A DNA stretch of 64,000 nucleotides from Marinomonas profundimaris. GTDB taxonomy: Bacteria; Pseudomonadota; Gammaproteobacteria; Pseudomonadales; Marinomonadaceae. The notes below the pieces were generated by a model that ran no database searches, was not told the DNA's origin, and worked only from the letters and a program-made list of their open reading frames with translations. Positions 41,260 through 50,433 of this stretch are shown here, one piece after another (positions within the stretch are counted from its first letter, which is position 1; the number at the start of each line of letters is the position of its first letter). The translations under genes and the position numbers were made by a program. The DNA lies in NCBI RefSeq assembly GCF_000508165.1, contig NZ_AYOZ01000056.1, positions 155,435-219,434 of the forward strand. Direction: 5' to 3'.

Positions 41260-42711
41260 TTACTGTGTGGTTTCTTCTTGTTCTGGCTTGGTGATATCAA
41301 TTATGTGTTGATGTATGCGCTGCTTGTATTTATCAGACATGCCTTTTACTTCATACGCCAACACTTCTTTTTCGCCATCTTCAATTATCTCTGGAAGGCT
41401 GGTAAAAACACGATTTTGTATGTGAGAAAGGGTAAATATGTCATCACTAATGACCAGCTTGTTAATGCTTTTTGTCAGTCTTAATTGATCAACATCGCTT
41501 AATAGCGACTCGATTTTTTGCGGCTCAAAATGATTTTCTTTTACCATGTTAGTGATGAGTGTATTGCCTTGATGAAGCCCTAGGTGAAAATTAAGTTTTG
41601 GAATGTCTTTATAGAGCTCATTCTCCAGTAACTTATCCATTAGGCCGAGGAAGAGTTGAGCGGTACTTACGGCGTTAAGGTAAAGGTTATCCTCGCAGGT
41701 TTGAGCGCTGAACAGTATGACGGCGGAGTCGTTTTTGTATTGATGGACTTGGCCTAAATACACTTCGCTGGCTTGAAAAATGGCTCGGTAAATAGGGGTT
41801 AATAAGTTGGCCACTTGCAATGGTGTCATGTCTTCATGCCATTTCTCTATATTGAGAATGTCAAAATAGAGAACACAACTGCGTTGTTTAGATTCTTCAA
41901 ATATGGCGTCAAAATTGATTTCAAACTGTGCTTTCTTAATGGCGGCCGCTGTATCTAGGTCTTTTTCAGGGTCTGCTTTAGGTGTTTTTTCGACGACGTC
42001 TTTAGGCTGTTTTAAAGCTTGTATTGCGGCAACCGCATCATGTAGCGCTTTTGCCTCTTTATAAATTGGTGTAGCCAAAGGAGCTTTTTTTCGACTTTTA
42101 CTGTAGATCAGTAAAGCGGAGGTCGCGTCATTAATGGGGGCAAAGAGCCATTTTGTTATCAATATAATGAGCAGTAGCGCAATGGTGCTGATAAAAATAG
42201 CGACACCAATTAAAAGGTGATTCAGGTGTTGTAAGGTAGCTTGAGCGGGCGTCTTATCCAAAGTGATTAAGACATGGCCGACTATTTCGTCTCTGAATTT
42301 TATACTTGAACTGTAAACACGTCGCTTATCATTGGGACGAAAATCTTGCTCTGATTGCATTCCCGCGCTACCGCTGTCGGCTTCTGCAAGGAGCTCATCT
42401 TTTTTATTGTAGACTCTCGCACTCAAAATATTGTCATCAACGACCAAGCGATTGAGCAATACGTTTAAACTTAATAAATCGTTGGTGAGAATAGACTGTG
42501 TGGCATTGAAGGCGGCTTGAGTTGCTAAACTGCTACCTAGCACTTCTGTTTGTTGTGATAGATAGTTACCCAATGCGTGTGTCATTGTGTACCAAAAAAT
42601 ACACACAGTCAGAATCATCAATGAAATAAAGGTGGCAACGGTGACGACAGATGCGCTTAATTTTTTACGCATGAAAGCGCTAATCGTCTTCGTTTTTGGT
42701 TGGGTGTCCAT
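41260..42711 (-). CDS. Smp/YtjB (AhpA)-like membrane protein with cyclase-like domain
   Basis: A 483-residue inner membrane protein with two membrane helices (about 19-42 and 165-188) around a periplasmic sensor-like region. After a charged linker, residues about 265-465 (VLYFDILNIEKWHEDMTPLQVANLLTPIY onward) resemble a class III nucleotide cyclase fold: an FDI-type first strand, but the second metal-binding Asp position reads YKNDSAVILFSA, so it may be degenerate. E. coli smp (ytjB) is likewise divergent from serB. Biochemical role is unknown. Confidence 0.7.
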   Translation of the reverse strand: MDTQPKTKTISAFMRKKLSASVVTVATFISLMILTVCIFWYTMTHALGNYLSQQTEVLGSSLATQAAFNATQSILTNDLLSLNVLLNRLVVDDNILSARVYNKKDELLAEADSGSAGMQSEQDFRPNDKRRVYSSSIKFRDEIVGHVLITLDKTPAQATLQHLNHLLIGVAIFISTIALLLIILITKWLFAPINDATSALLIYSKSRKKAPLATPIYKEAKALHDAVAAIQALKQPKDVVEKTPKADPEKDLDTAAAIKKAQFEINFDAIFEESKQRSCVLYFDILNIEKWHEDMTPLQVANLLTPIYRAIFQASEVYLGQVHQYKNDSAVILFSAQTCEDNLYLNAVSTAQLFLGLMDKLLENELYKDIPKLNFHLGLHQGNTLITNMVKENHFEPQKIESLLSDVDQLRLTKSINKLVISDDIFTLSHIQNRVFTSLPEIIEDGEKEVLAYEVKGMSDKYKQRIHQHIIDITKPEQEETTQ

Positions 42712-43001
42712 TCACTTCCTTTGGAATAACTTGTAGAACAATGGCTAAAGTATACACGAGACTTTTACACGACTTCCGTGCTTGCCAATACTTTGTTAAA
42801 AATAGACTTAAAAACCTTATTTATAAATCATAAGCGCCGTTTATGTCTATTTTTCCCTTATCGCAGAGCCACTCATGGCTTTGTTAAAAATGTCTCTATA
42901 CATCATAACGGCCGTTTTCTGAATTCTTTAAAGTAGAACAGGTGCTTAGCGAAAAGAAAACGATTTGCTATAGTAGGCGTCTTATTGAATTAGGAGCGTT
43001 T
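42712..43001. promoter_or_regulatory. smp/serB divergent intergenic region with repeats
   Basis: A 290-base region with two imperfect direct repeats and an inverted repeat. CTTTGTTAAAAAT-like units lie at 42791-42803 and 42879-42891. ATCATAAGCGCCGTTT (42827-42842) and ATCATAACGGCCGTTT (42902-42917) differ at two positions. AAAAATAGAC (42798-42807) pairs with GTCTATTTTT (42845-42854). The repeats may be binding sites for a shared regulator. No promoter is assigned. Confidence 0.5.
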
Positions 43002-43910
43002 ATGTCTGCCAGTATTACTCTTATGGGTTCTTTTACTCCTGTATACCTTGATCAATTCAGCGCCTGGTTAGACGAGCGTGAAATGAGCGGAAAACCTCGT
43101 ACTTTGACAGACCATCAAGACTTGGTGATCGTTGTACAGTTCATGTTAGACCACGAAATGGCAGACGATGCTTTGTTACGCGCAGAGCTATTGACCTTAT
43201 CGGACGAGACCGGAATCGATCATATATATCAATCGACTATGCTGGACATCCATGCGTCAGGCGTGGCGGTGTTTGATATGGATTCCACCTTGATTAAAGC
43301 AGAAGTGATGGATGAGCTGGCCGTCGACGCCGGTATTGGCGAGCAAATTTCTGCCGTGACGGCGAGTGCCATGCGTGGCGAAATTGACTTTGTTGACAGT
43401 TTCGTTCAACGGTTGGCATTGCTAAAAGGCTTGAGTAGCGAGGTCATGGACGGAGTGTACAACCGGATTCAGCCTATGGATGGAATATCCACCTTAATGA
43501 CCGTGCTGCATCATTATGGTTGGCATACGGCGATTTTATCGGGGGGGTTTACGTATTTTGCGGATCGAGTTCAGGCGGAATATGGTATGACAGAAGTGCA
43601 TGCTAACGTTTTAGAAATACAAAATGGGGTATTAACTGGAAAACACCTTGGTGCGATTGTGGATGGCGAACGTAAGAAGCGTTTATTAACCGATATTGTT
43701 GAGAAGCAGAGTGTAGACTGGAAACAAACGATCGCCTGTGGTGACGGAGCCAATGATTTATTAATGTTGAATCAAGCCGCTTTAGGCGTGGCTTTACATG
43801 CAAAGCCGTTGGTGCGAAAGCAGGCGCCGTGCCCGATGAATAATCTAGGTTTAGAAGGGGTTTTGTATTTGTTGGGTATGAATTCCGCTGAGATTCGCGC
43901 ACTCAGTTAA
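43002..43910 (+). CDS. serB: Phosphoserine phosphatase
   Basis: Last step of serine synthesis, HAD superfamily. Catalytic motif I is VFDMDSTLIKAEVMDELA near residue 88. Motif II is in ILSGGFTYFADRV and motif IV in ACGDGANDLLML. The N-terminal 80 residues form the ACT-like extension of the long SerB type. The ATG at 43002 follows AGGAG. The start 20 codons earlier lacks one and adds a Lys/Arg-rich tail. Length is 302 residues. Confidence 0.95.
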   Translation: MSASITLMGSFTPVYLDQFSAWLDEREMSGKPRTLTDHQDLVIVVQFMLDHEMADDALLRAELLTLSDETGIDHIYQSTMLDIHASGVAVFDMDSTLIKAEVMDELAVDAGIGEQISAVTASAMRGEIDFVDSFVQRLALLKGLSSEVMDGVYNRIQPMDGISTLMTVLHHYGWHTAILSGGFTYFADRVQAEYGMTEVHANVLEIQNGVLTGKHLGAIVDGERKKRLLTDIVEKQSVDWKQTIACGDGANDLLMLNQAALGVALHAKPLVRKQAPCPMNNLGLEGVLYLLGMNSAEIRALS

Positions 43911-44052
43911 TTTGATTGCACCACAGTCTGCGGCTCTTATTAATGTTATCTGGTTGTTTTTTGTACGAAATGGCAGAGACTGCTATTGTCATCTCTAAAA
44001 GCTTGTTATGATTCTCTGTTATAACTATAACAAGCTTGGCTGAGGTGTTACT

Positions 44053-44973
44053 TTGTCAGAAATAAGATTGTCTGATATTGATTTAAACTTACTGTATGTT
44101 TTTCAGGTTTTAATTGAAGAACTGAATGTAACGAAAGCCGCAACGCGTCTAAGTGTGTCCCAGCCAGCGGTCAGTCGTTCTCTCTCTCGATTGCGAGATG
44201 TGTTTGATGATCCATTGTTTATCCGTACTTCCCATGGTCTCTCTGCAACCTCGAAGACAATGAGCCTAGCACCGCTTTTGGCGGATACGTTAAAGGGGCT
44301 CGAAAGTCTGATCCAGCCGAGTGAATTCAACCCGAAAACCAGCAAACGTCGTTTCACCCTGTCAACAACCGACTTTGGGACCTTGACGGTTTTGCCTAAA
44401 ATCCTCGATCAATTTCGTCATGAAGCTCCTGACGCCATTCTGGATGTTAAATCTTGGAATGAAGATATGGTGACGGAGTTGGATCAAAGCAGTATTGATG
44501 TCGCGGTTGCTGTTTTATCAAAAGAGCCTCCTGCTGCGATTCGCGCCATGCGTTTAAAAAGCGACCAAATGGTGTGTTTGGCACGTAAAAATCATTCAGA
44601 TATTCAAGGTGTTTTGACACTGGACAGCTATTTAAAAGCCAGTCATGTGCAAGTGGTATTGGGTCGACGTGAATATTTTGCCGTGGATCGAGAGCTGGAT
44701 AAAATGGGTCATAAGCGACACGTATCTGTGCACTTACCCAACTTTGTTCCGGCTGCTAGAGTAGTAATGGGCAGTGATTTATTGCTCACGGTGCCAAGGC
44801 TATTTGCGGAAGATATGGTAGAAACTGTCTCAGAAATCGTACTGCATGAGCTGCCTTTCATCACTCGCGAGTTTGATTATTCTATGATTTGGCATGAGCG
44901 TTTTCAGCACGATGCCGCACACGTTTGGTTTAGAGGGCTATTAAGACAAGCTTTCTTAGATGCTTCGATTTGA
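44053..44973 (+). CDS. LysR-family transcriptional regulator
   Basis: A 306-residue regulator with an N-terminal winged helix (LNVTKAATRLSVSQPAVSRSLSRLRDVFDDPLFIR, residues about 22-56) and a periplasmic-binding-like effector domain from about 95. The start is TTG 44053 behind GAGGTG. The N terminus (IDLNLLYVFQVLIEELNVTKAA) and the RTSHGLSAT segment place it in the LinR/NodD-like subgroup that often controls catabolic genes. No obvious target gene adjoins it. Effector and targets are unknown. Confidence 0.9.
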   Translation: MSEIRLSDIDLNLLYVFQVLIEELNVTKAATRLSVSQPAVSRSLSRLRDVFDDPLFIRTSHGLSATSKTMSLAPLLADTLKGLESLIQPSEFNPKTSKRRFTLSTTDFGTLTVLPKILDQFRHEAPDAILDVKSWNEDMVTELDQSSIDVAVAVLSKEPPAAIRAMRLKSDQMVCLARKNHSDIQGVLTLDSYLKASHVQVVLGRREYFAVDRELDKMGHKRHVSVHLPNFVPAARVVMGSDLLLTVPRLFAEDMVETVSEIVLHELPFITREFDYSMIWHERFQHDAAHVWFRGLLRQAFLDASI

Positions 44974-44981
44974 TTTTGAAA

Positions 44982-45008
44982 CGCTTATCAAGCTGGGCTT
45001 GATAAGCG
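44982..45008. terminator. Hairpin between convergent lysR and hepT-like genes
   Basis: Perfect 11-bp stem CGCTTATCAAG/CTTGATAAGCG with a five-base loop, spanning the hepT-like stop codon. The T tracts are poor (GTTTCAAAAT on the minus strand), so termination may be partial. Confidence 0.55.
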
Positions 45009-45413
45009 AGTAATCCATTCTTTTGTTAACACTTCAACAAGGCTATAGCGCCTTAGCTTCATTGCTTCTTCTAAATTCACGAAACTCTCTTCTAAATAGT
45101 CATGCAAAATTTTATCTCGTAACACCACAAGAAATTTAATTTGCTCAGCCTGTTCATAGGTGACGTCTTTATTCAAGACGAGTGCGTTGAGTACCTCTTT
45201 TCGAGAGGATATGTCGGTTTTATAGTGATGCTTCAAAACGTATCGCGCAAGATCAAGCATGGACGCTACGAGCAATTGAAAGGAATGCTCAATCACCATA
45301 ATTTCATCTTTGGTGTATTGAATGGAGGCGGACCTTTTTCTAAAAGTGTCAAGGCGCTTAATCATCGCGTGTTGATGGTCATAAAGGGAGGTTTCCCATT
45401 CAACGTCTCTCAT
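44988..45413 (-). CDS. HepT-like HEPN (DUF86) protein, no adjacent MntA partner
   Basis: A 141-residue all-helical protein that aligns by eye with HepT toxins of HepT-MntA systems: the segment IEHSFQLLVASMLDLARYVLKHH, then the HEPN catalytic motif R-X4-H-X-Y in VVLRDKILHDYLEE (R99, H104, Y106). HepT is an RNase normally kept inactive by the nucleotidyltransferase MntA, which adds AMP to the motif tyrosine. Here the usual RN pair is RD, and no nucleotidyltransferase gene adjoins (lysR on one side, moeA on the other). It may be an orphan or have a different role. Confidence 0.75.
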   Translation of the reverse strand: MRDVEWETSLYDHQHAMIKRLDTFRKRSASIQYTKDEIMVIEHSFQLLVASMLDLARYVLKHHYKTDISSRKEVLNALVLNKDVTYEQAEQIKFLVVLRDKILHDYLEESFVNLEEAMKLRRYSLVEVLTKEWITRLSSPA

Positions 45414-45433
45414 GCTTTTTACCTTCTAATAAG

Positions 45434-45468
45434 AAAAAGTAGCATCACAGGTTTGTGACGCTACTTTT
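45434..45468 (-). terminator. Rho-independent terminator after moeA
   Basis: AAAAGTAGC/GCTACTTTT with an inner TCACA/TGTGA extension and a small loop. The T tract continues on the minus strand, as needed for moeA. Confidence 0.85.
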
Positions 45469-45499
45469 AGTTTAGATGAGTTATTTGAAAAGGGTTACG

Positions 45500-46693
45500 C
45501 TAGAAAGCGGAGAAAGGATAAAAAGAATAAGAACAACCATATTCAATCTGAGTGTTTGTTTTTACATGCAGGTAGCCTTGGCTTTCACAAGCCGCTAACA
45601 GCGCGCCAGAGCTTTGTTGAGCGTGGGCGTAAGCTAACCCATCATCGCCTATAGAAACGCGTATGAACTCATCTCGCTGAATGGTTTTTGTGCGATTAAA
45701 GCCCGCATCAACAAGATAAGATGTAGGTGATTCCGCGATCTGGCCTGAACAAACAGACAGTAGCAAACGAGCAAACCAATGGTAAGTGACTAAGGTGGAG
45801 CTTGGATTGCCCGGTAGACCTAAGAAAGGAATGCCTTTTAATGTGGCATGAACAAGAGGTTTTCCTGGTTTAATGGCAATTTTCCATAAATGCACTTTAC
45901 CAAGCTTTTCTAACGCGTCTTTTACGTGATCTTCTTCGCCGACGGAAACGCCGCCAGAGGATAAAATCACATCACAAGATTCAATGAGCTTTTCGAGCGC
46001 GTCTTCGGTTGCTTCAGGTGTATCAACAGCATGCAGGCAGAGCGCAACTTGGTGTCCGGCTTGGGTAACCAGTGCGTTCAGCATGGGCCCATTGGAATTG
46101 AAAATCTGCCCTTCTTTTAGCGTTTCACCGGCCGGTACGAGCTCATCCCCGGTCGTAAGAATCCCCACTCGTAATGGTTTGTAGACGGTGATTCTTGTTA
46201 AGCCAAGGCTGGAAAGGAGCCCGATGTGCATAGGCGTAATTTTCTCTCCCGCTTTTACAACGGTTTGACCCGCTTGCATGTCTTGTCCCTTGGGGCGAAT
46301 GTTGTCACCTTTGAAGGGTTGCTGGGTAAAAATAACCGTATCGCCGGTTTGTTGGGCATCTTCTTGCATAATGACGCAATCCGCGCCATTTGGAATCGTG
46401 GCACCAGTGAAAATGCGAGCACATGTACCAGGTTCCAGAGCGTCTGCTTTTTGTCCAGCAGGAATGCGTTGGCTTATTTTAAATGGTTTGCTGTCTTGCC
46501 AATCATCACAAGCGAGCGCGTAGCCGTCCATTGCACTGTTGTCGTGAGGCGGTACAGAAATATCCGCGACAATGTCTTTTGCAAGCACTCTCCCGAGCGC
46601 ATTAGATAATGCGGTAGTCTGTGTTTCTACGCACACTGTGGCGCTGTGTTTGATCTCTTGTAATGCCTCTTCAAAAGCGAGCAAAGTCGACAT
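45500..46693 (-). CDS. moeA: Molybdopterin molybdotransferase MoeA
   Basis: MoeA inserts molybdate into adenylylated molybdopterin. The product has 397 residues. The N-terminal domain has VPPHDNSAMDGYAL (near residue 46), and the central MoCF domain has LTTGDELVPAGETL, IFNSNGPML and SSGGVSVGEEDHV. PGKPLVHATLKGIPFLGLPGNPSS precedes the C-terminal beta domain. It is the last gene of moaA-moaB-moeA, five bases after moaB. Confidence 0.95.
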   Translation of the reverse strand: MSTLLAFEEALQEIKHSATVCVETQTTALSNALGRVLAKDIVADISVPPHDNSAMDGYALACDDWQDSKPFKISQRIPAGQKADALEPGTCARIFTGATIPNGADCVIMQEDAQQTGDTVIFTQQPFKGDNIRPKGQDMQAGQTVVKAGEKITPMHIGLLSSLGLTRITVYKPLRVGILTTGDELVPAGETLKEGQIFNSNGPMLNALVTQAGHQVALCLHAVDTPEATEDALEKLIESCDVILSSGGVSVGEEDHVKDALEKLGKVHLWKIAIKPGKPLVHATLKGIPFLGLPGNPSSTLVTYHWFARLLLSVCSGQIAESPTSYLVDAGFNRTKTIQRDEFIRVSIGDDGLAYAHAQQSSGALLAACESQGYLHVKTNTQIEYGCSYSFYPFSAF

Positions 46694-46698
46694 ATTGC

Positions 46699-47238
46699 TT
46701 ATCCCTCGTGTTGAGTCGGTGCAAGTGGCCCGATTAACATACTGACGAAATTACAGGGTCTATGGGATGCGTTAAGTTGCTCTTCTAAAATACCGTTCCA
46801 TGCGGTTTTGCAAGCGCCAGTTGAACCCGGTAAGCAAAAGATCAGTGTTTGGTTGGCTAATCCTGCCATCGCGCGGGACTGGATAGTGGACGTGCCTATT
46901 TCGTCGTACGATATTTGTCGGAATAACTCACCAAAACCTTCGATGGTCTTATCGAATAATGGTGTCATTGCTTCAGGTGTGCTGTCTCGGCTGTAAAATC
47001 CCGTACCGCCTGTGATCAGAACCACGTGGGTATTTTCATCTGCGATCCAATTCGATACGACAGCGCGCATTTGGTAAACGTCGTCTTTGATGATTTGACG
47101 ACCGCTGAGTGTGTGACCTGCTTTGGTCAGCAAGTCGACTAAAGCGTCGCCAGAAGTGTCTTCTGCAAGTGATCGTGTATCAGAAACCGTTAATACGCTG
47201 ATTTTTAGTGGTCGAAATGGAGAGGGTGTTTTAGCCAT
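46699..47238 (-). CDS. moaB: Molybdenum cofactor biosynthesis protein MoaB
   Basis: A 179-residue MoCF-fold protein of the MoaB/Mog family, which adenylylates molybdopterin before Mo insertion. The family motifs [34 protein letters not shown] and [14 protein letters not shown] are present. The RD-ST-PEA form resembles MoaB rather than MogA. It lies 11 bases after moaA and just before moeA. Confidence 0.92.
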   Translation of the reverse strand: MAKTPSPFRPLKISVLTVSDTRSLAEDTSGDALVDLLTKAGHTLSGRQIIKDDVYQMRAVVSNWIADENTHVVLITGGTGFYSRDSTPEAMTPLFDKTIEGFGELFRQISYDEIGTSTIQSRAMAGLANQTLIFCLPGSTGACKTAWNGILEEQLNASHRPCNFVSMLIGPLAPTQHEG

Positions 47239-47249
47239 GAGATTCCTTA

Positions 47250-48245
47250 TTAGCCTCCGGTTGCGCTCATAAAGCGTAAAATTTGCGGGGCTTCATCGAG
47301 GTTAAAATGATGTTGAAGTGGTTTCAGCGCCAATGCGTCGATAATGGCGCTTTCTAATGTGGTTGCGTCGTGTGACGTATTTCGAATAATGTCTTTTAAA
47401 TCTTTGGAATGATCATTGCCTAAACATAAAAGTAAACGACCTTCTACCGTGAGTCTGACTCGGTTGCAGGTATCGCAAAAATTATGACTGTGCGGTGAAA
47501 TAACGCCGATCTTATGATCATGGCCTGCTACCTGATAATAGCTTGTTGGTCCGCTGGTGGTCATGCTGCTGGGGGTGAGGTCATAATGTTGGCTGAGCGT
47601 TTCAATGACATCATCACTCGACAAGTACGTCGCTGCGCGATTGTGATCAGTAATAATTCCCAGAGGCATTTCTTCGATAAAACTGATGTCCATTTTGCGA
47701 TCTAGGGCAAATTGAGCAAGGTCATATAACTCATCATCATTGTGGTTCTTAAGCATCACGCTGTTAATTTTGAGTCGTTTAAAAGGAAGCTGGCTGGCCG
47801 CTTCTATTCCGTTAATGACTTGCTGGAATTTATCTCGACGTGTCAGTGCGTAAAATCGATCCGCTTTTAAGGTGTCGAGACTAATGTTGATTCGAGATAC
47901 GCCGGCGTTGAGTAAGTCTTGCGCCATTTTGTAGAGTTGTGAACCATTGGTGGTAATGGTGAGTTCTTCTAAACCGTCGGTGTTGGCGATCTGTTCAATC
48001 GCCCAGAGTATGTTTTTGCGTACTAAAGGTTCACCACCGGTGATGCGAATGCGTTTTGTGCCCATGGAAATAAACGTTTTTGCCACATGAACAATTTCTT
48101 CCAGAGACAAAATCTCTTCTCTAGACAAAAACGAGACGTCTTCATCCATGCAATAGGTGCAGCGAAAATCGCATCGATCAGTGACTGATATGCGTAAGTA
48201 ATCTATTTTTCGACCATATGGATCGATTAAAGCGCTCGTAGCCAA
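47250..48245 (-). CDS. moaA: GTP 3',8-cyclase MoaA
   Basis: Radical SAM enzyme for the first step of molybdopterin synthesis, working with MoaC. The N-terminal cluster motif is CDFRCTYCMDED, the second cluster cysteines are in SHNFCDTCNRVRLT, and the essential C-terminal double glycine is present (SATGG). TTG 48245 gives 331 residues starting MATSALIDPYGRKIDYLRIS, aligned with E. coli MoaA. The frame stays open to ATG 48275 and ATG 48302, but those would add an unusual hydrophobic extension. moaC, moaD and moaE are not in this window. Confidence 0.93.
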   Translation of the reverse strand: MATSALIDPYGRKIDYLRISVTDRCDFRCTYCMDEDVSFLSREEILSLEEIVHVAKTFISMGTKRIRITGGEPLVRKNILWAIEQIANTDGLEELTITTNGSQLYKMAQDLLNAGVSRINISLDTLKADRFYALTRRDKFQQVINGIEAASQLPFKRLKINSVMLKNHNDDELYDLAQFALDRKMDISFIEEMPLGIITDHNRAATYLSSDDVIETLSQHYDLTPSSMTTSGPTSYYQVAGHDHKIGVISPHSHNFCDTCNRVRLTVEGRLLLCLGNDHSKDLKDIIRNTSHDATTLESAIIDALALKPLQHHFNLDEAPQILRFMSATGG

Positions 48246-48421
48246 GAAAAAATACCCCACAAGATAGGTGTCCATAAAAGCAAAAAAACGCCTATTAAGC
48301 AAAGTGCTACAAAGATTTAAGTAATATTTTGGCGTTATTTTAAGTATAAATAGATTTCCTATTAAAGGCGGCGTGTAAAAAACGGCATAATAAGAAGATC
48401 TACTGGTATGAAAGGAGCGTT

Positions 48422-49285
48422 GTGGTGAATCACGTGGTTAACCATCTAATCGATTTGCTTAAGTTGGAGCGAATCTCAGATACTCAGTTTATTGGACGCA
48501 GTCAGGACATTGGTTTTCCAAAGTTATTTGGTGGCCAAGTTATTGGGCAGGGCTTGAGTGCGGCGACACAAACCGTCGAAGGGCGCTTTCCGCATTCTCT
48601 TCATTGTTATTTTTTGCGTCCTGGGGATTCATCTCACCCGATTGAATATGACGTCGAAGTGGTTCGAGACGGCGGAAGTTTTAGTGTTCGGCGTGTGATT
48701 GCTTCTCAATTTGGAAAAAGCATTTTAGCGATGACGGTGTCTTTTCATATAGAAGAGCCAGGGTTGGATCATCAAGATGCGATGCCGAATGTACCGGGGC
48801 CAGAATCGTTCAAATCTGAATTATCGCTTTTCAGAGCGCATTCAGACGAAATACCCGAAAAAGTGAGAGGTTTGTTTACGGCGGATCGACCGATTGAATA
48901 TCGGATTGTGGAAAATCAGAACCCATTTCGACCGCGCCCAGGCATCGCCAAGCGACATATGTGGATCCGCAGTGTGTCGCCTTTGCCAGATGATGAATTG
49001 GTTCATCAGTCCATGTTGGCTTACACAACGGATTACGGCTTTATTGAAACCGCCTTGATGCCTCACGGGTTGTCTATTGGCAATCCGTATTTGACTATTG
49101 CCAGCCTGGATCATGCGATTTGGTTCCATCGTCCGTTTCGTTTGGATGAGTGGTTGCTTTACGTAGCAGATTCTCCGTCAGCCAGCTCGGCAAGAGGGTT
49201 TGTGCGTGGGCAAATTTTCAATCAAAAAGGCGAGTTGGTGGCATCGACTGCTCAGGAAGGTTTGTTACGCTATTCGGGGTCTTAG
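48422..49285 (+). CDS. tesB: Acyl-CoA thioesterase II
   Basis: Hydrolyses medium- and long-chain acyl-CoA. A double hot-dog protein of 287 residues with the N-terminal GGQVIGQGLSAA motif and a C-terminal segment nearly identical to E. coli TesB (HRPFRLDEWLLYV, SASSARGFVRGQIF, VASTAQEGLLR). The catalytic Asp, Thr and Gln are in LDHAIW, VAST and QEG. Two adjacent GTG starts (48422, 48425) follow GGAG at 48414-48417. It is divergent from moaA. Confidence 0.95.
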   Translation: MVNHVVNHLIDLLKLERISDTQFIGRSQDIGFPKLFGGQVIGQGLSAATQTVEGRFPHSLHCYFLRPGDSSHPIEYDVEVVRDGGSFSVRRVIASQFGKSILAMTVSFHIEEPGLDHQDAMPNVPGPESFKSELSLFRAHSDEIPEKVRGLFTADRPIEYRIVENQNPFRPRPGIAKRHMWIRSVSPLPDDELVHQSMLAYTTDYGFIETALMPHGLSIGNPYLTIASLDHAIWFHRPFRLDEWLLYVADSPSASSARGFVRGQIFNQKGELVASTAQEGLLRYSGS

Positions 49286-49293
49286 CGTTAATC

Positions 49294-50373
49294 TTAACGT
49301 GGGATCTTGTGCTGCGCTAATGCCCAAATAACGTGCTCTTTCACCAAGTCTGATGAATGCGTTAGCGCATTTTCGAGTGCGTAGGTTGTGGCGTGATCGG
49401 TTGGGGCGTTACCCAATGCAACGGCAATGTTTCGGCGCCAGTTCTCGTAGCCTGTGCGTCGAATCGGAGAGCCTTCGGTATTCTTTAAAAAGGTTTCTTC
49501 ATCCCATTCAAATAATTCAACCAGATCCGCCGAGTCAAGATTATGACGAGGTTGGAAGTCTTCTTCTTCGGTGTATTTTGCGAATTTTGTCCAAGGGCAA
49601 ACCAATTGACAGTCGTCACAACCAAAAATACGATTGCCCATTTTACGGCGCAGTTCAACGGGAATTGGGCCTTTATGCTCAATGGTCAAATAGGAAATGC
49701 ATTTTCCCGCGTCCAAAACCCAAGGTTCGACAAATGCATCGGTTGGACACTGTGTTAGGCAGGCCGTGCAGCTGCCGCAATGTCTGGTCTGGGTGGGTTC
49801 ATCGACGGGAAGGGGTAAGTTTGTGAATATCTCACCGAGCAAAAACCAACTGCCCGCTTTGGGTGTGAGTAATAAGGTGTTTTTACCAATCCAGCCCATG
49901 CCTGCTTGTTCGGCAATTTGGCGTTCTAGTATGGGTGCACTGTCGACAAAGGCGCGATAACCATGGTCGCCGACACGTTGTTCAATTTTTTTGGCTAATT
50001 GGGTCAGGCGTTTACGAATCAATTTATGGTAATCACGCCCTAGCGCATAACGAGCAATATAGGCTTTATTTTTGGTTTTTAGTCGGTCTACTGTTTCTAC
50101 TGACTGCGGTAAATAATGCATTCGAAGGGAAATAACACGACGAGTGCCGGGGTGTAATTGCTCTGGATAAAAGCGCATGTCGCCGTGGTTAGCAAGATAA
50201 TCCATGCCAGCATGATATTGATTATTTAGCCACTGGTTAAATTCATCTTTGTATTGCGCAAGGTCGGGTTCAACAATTCGAGCCTCAGCGAAGCCGAACT
50301 CGATTGCCCATGACTTTATGTCATCAGCAAGTTGGTTTAGCTCGTCTGGACTGGATAAAAACGAAGGAAGCAA
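49294..50373 (-). CDS. queG: Epoxyqueuosine reductase
   Basis: Last step of queuosine synthesis in tRNA, a cobalamin-dependent reductase. Two ferredoxin-like 4Fe-4S motifs are visible: CGSCTACLTQCPTDAF and CDDCQLVCPWTKFA. The N-terminal cobalamin-binding region includes YLANHGDMRF and YARYALGRDYH-like sequence. A HEAT-like C terminus ends WALAQH. Length is 359 residues. It is convergent with tesB, eight bases apart. Confidence 0.95.
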   Translation of the reverse strand: MLPSFLSSPDELNQLADDIKSWAIEFGFAEARIVEPDLAQYKDEFNQWLNNQYHAGMDYLANHGDMRFYPEQLHPGTRRVISLRMHYLPQSVETVDRLKTKNKAYIARYALGRDYHKLIRKRLTQLAKKIEQRVGDHGYRAFVDSAPILERQIAEQAGMGWIGKNTLLLTPKAGSWFLLGEIFTNLPLPVDEPTQTRHCGSCTACLTQCPTDAFVEPWVLDAGKCISYLTIEHKGPIPVELRRKMGNRIFGCDDCQLVCPWTKFAKYTEEEDFQPRHNLDSADLVELFEWDEETFLKNTEGSPIRRTGYENWRRNIAVALGNAPTDHATTYALENALTHSSDLVKEHVIWALAQHKIPR

Positions 50374-50433
50374 ATGAGTACCGATATGTCTGATGCTAGG
50401 CCGGTGTGGTCAGCCTAGCGGAAACCGCGAAAA

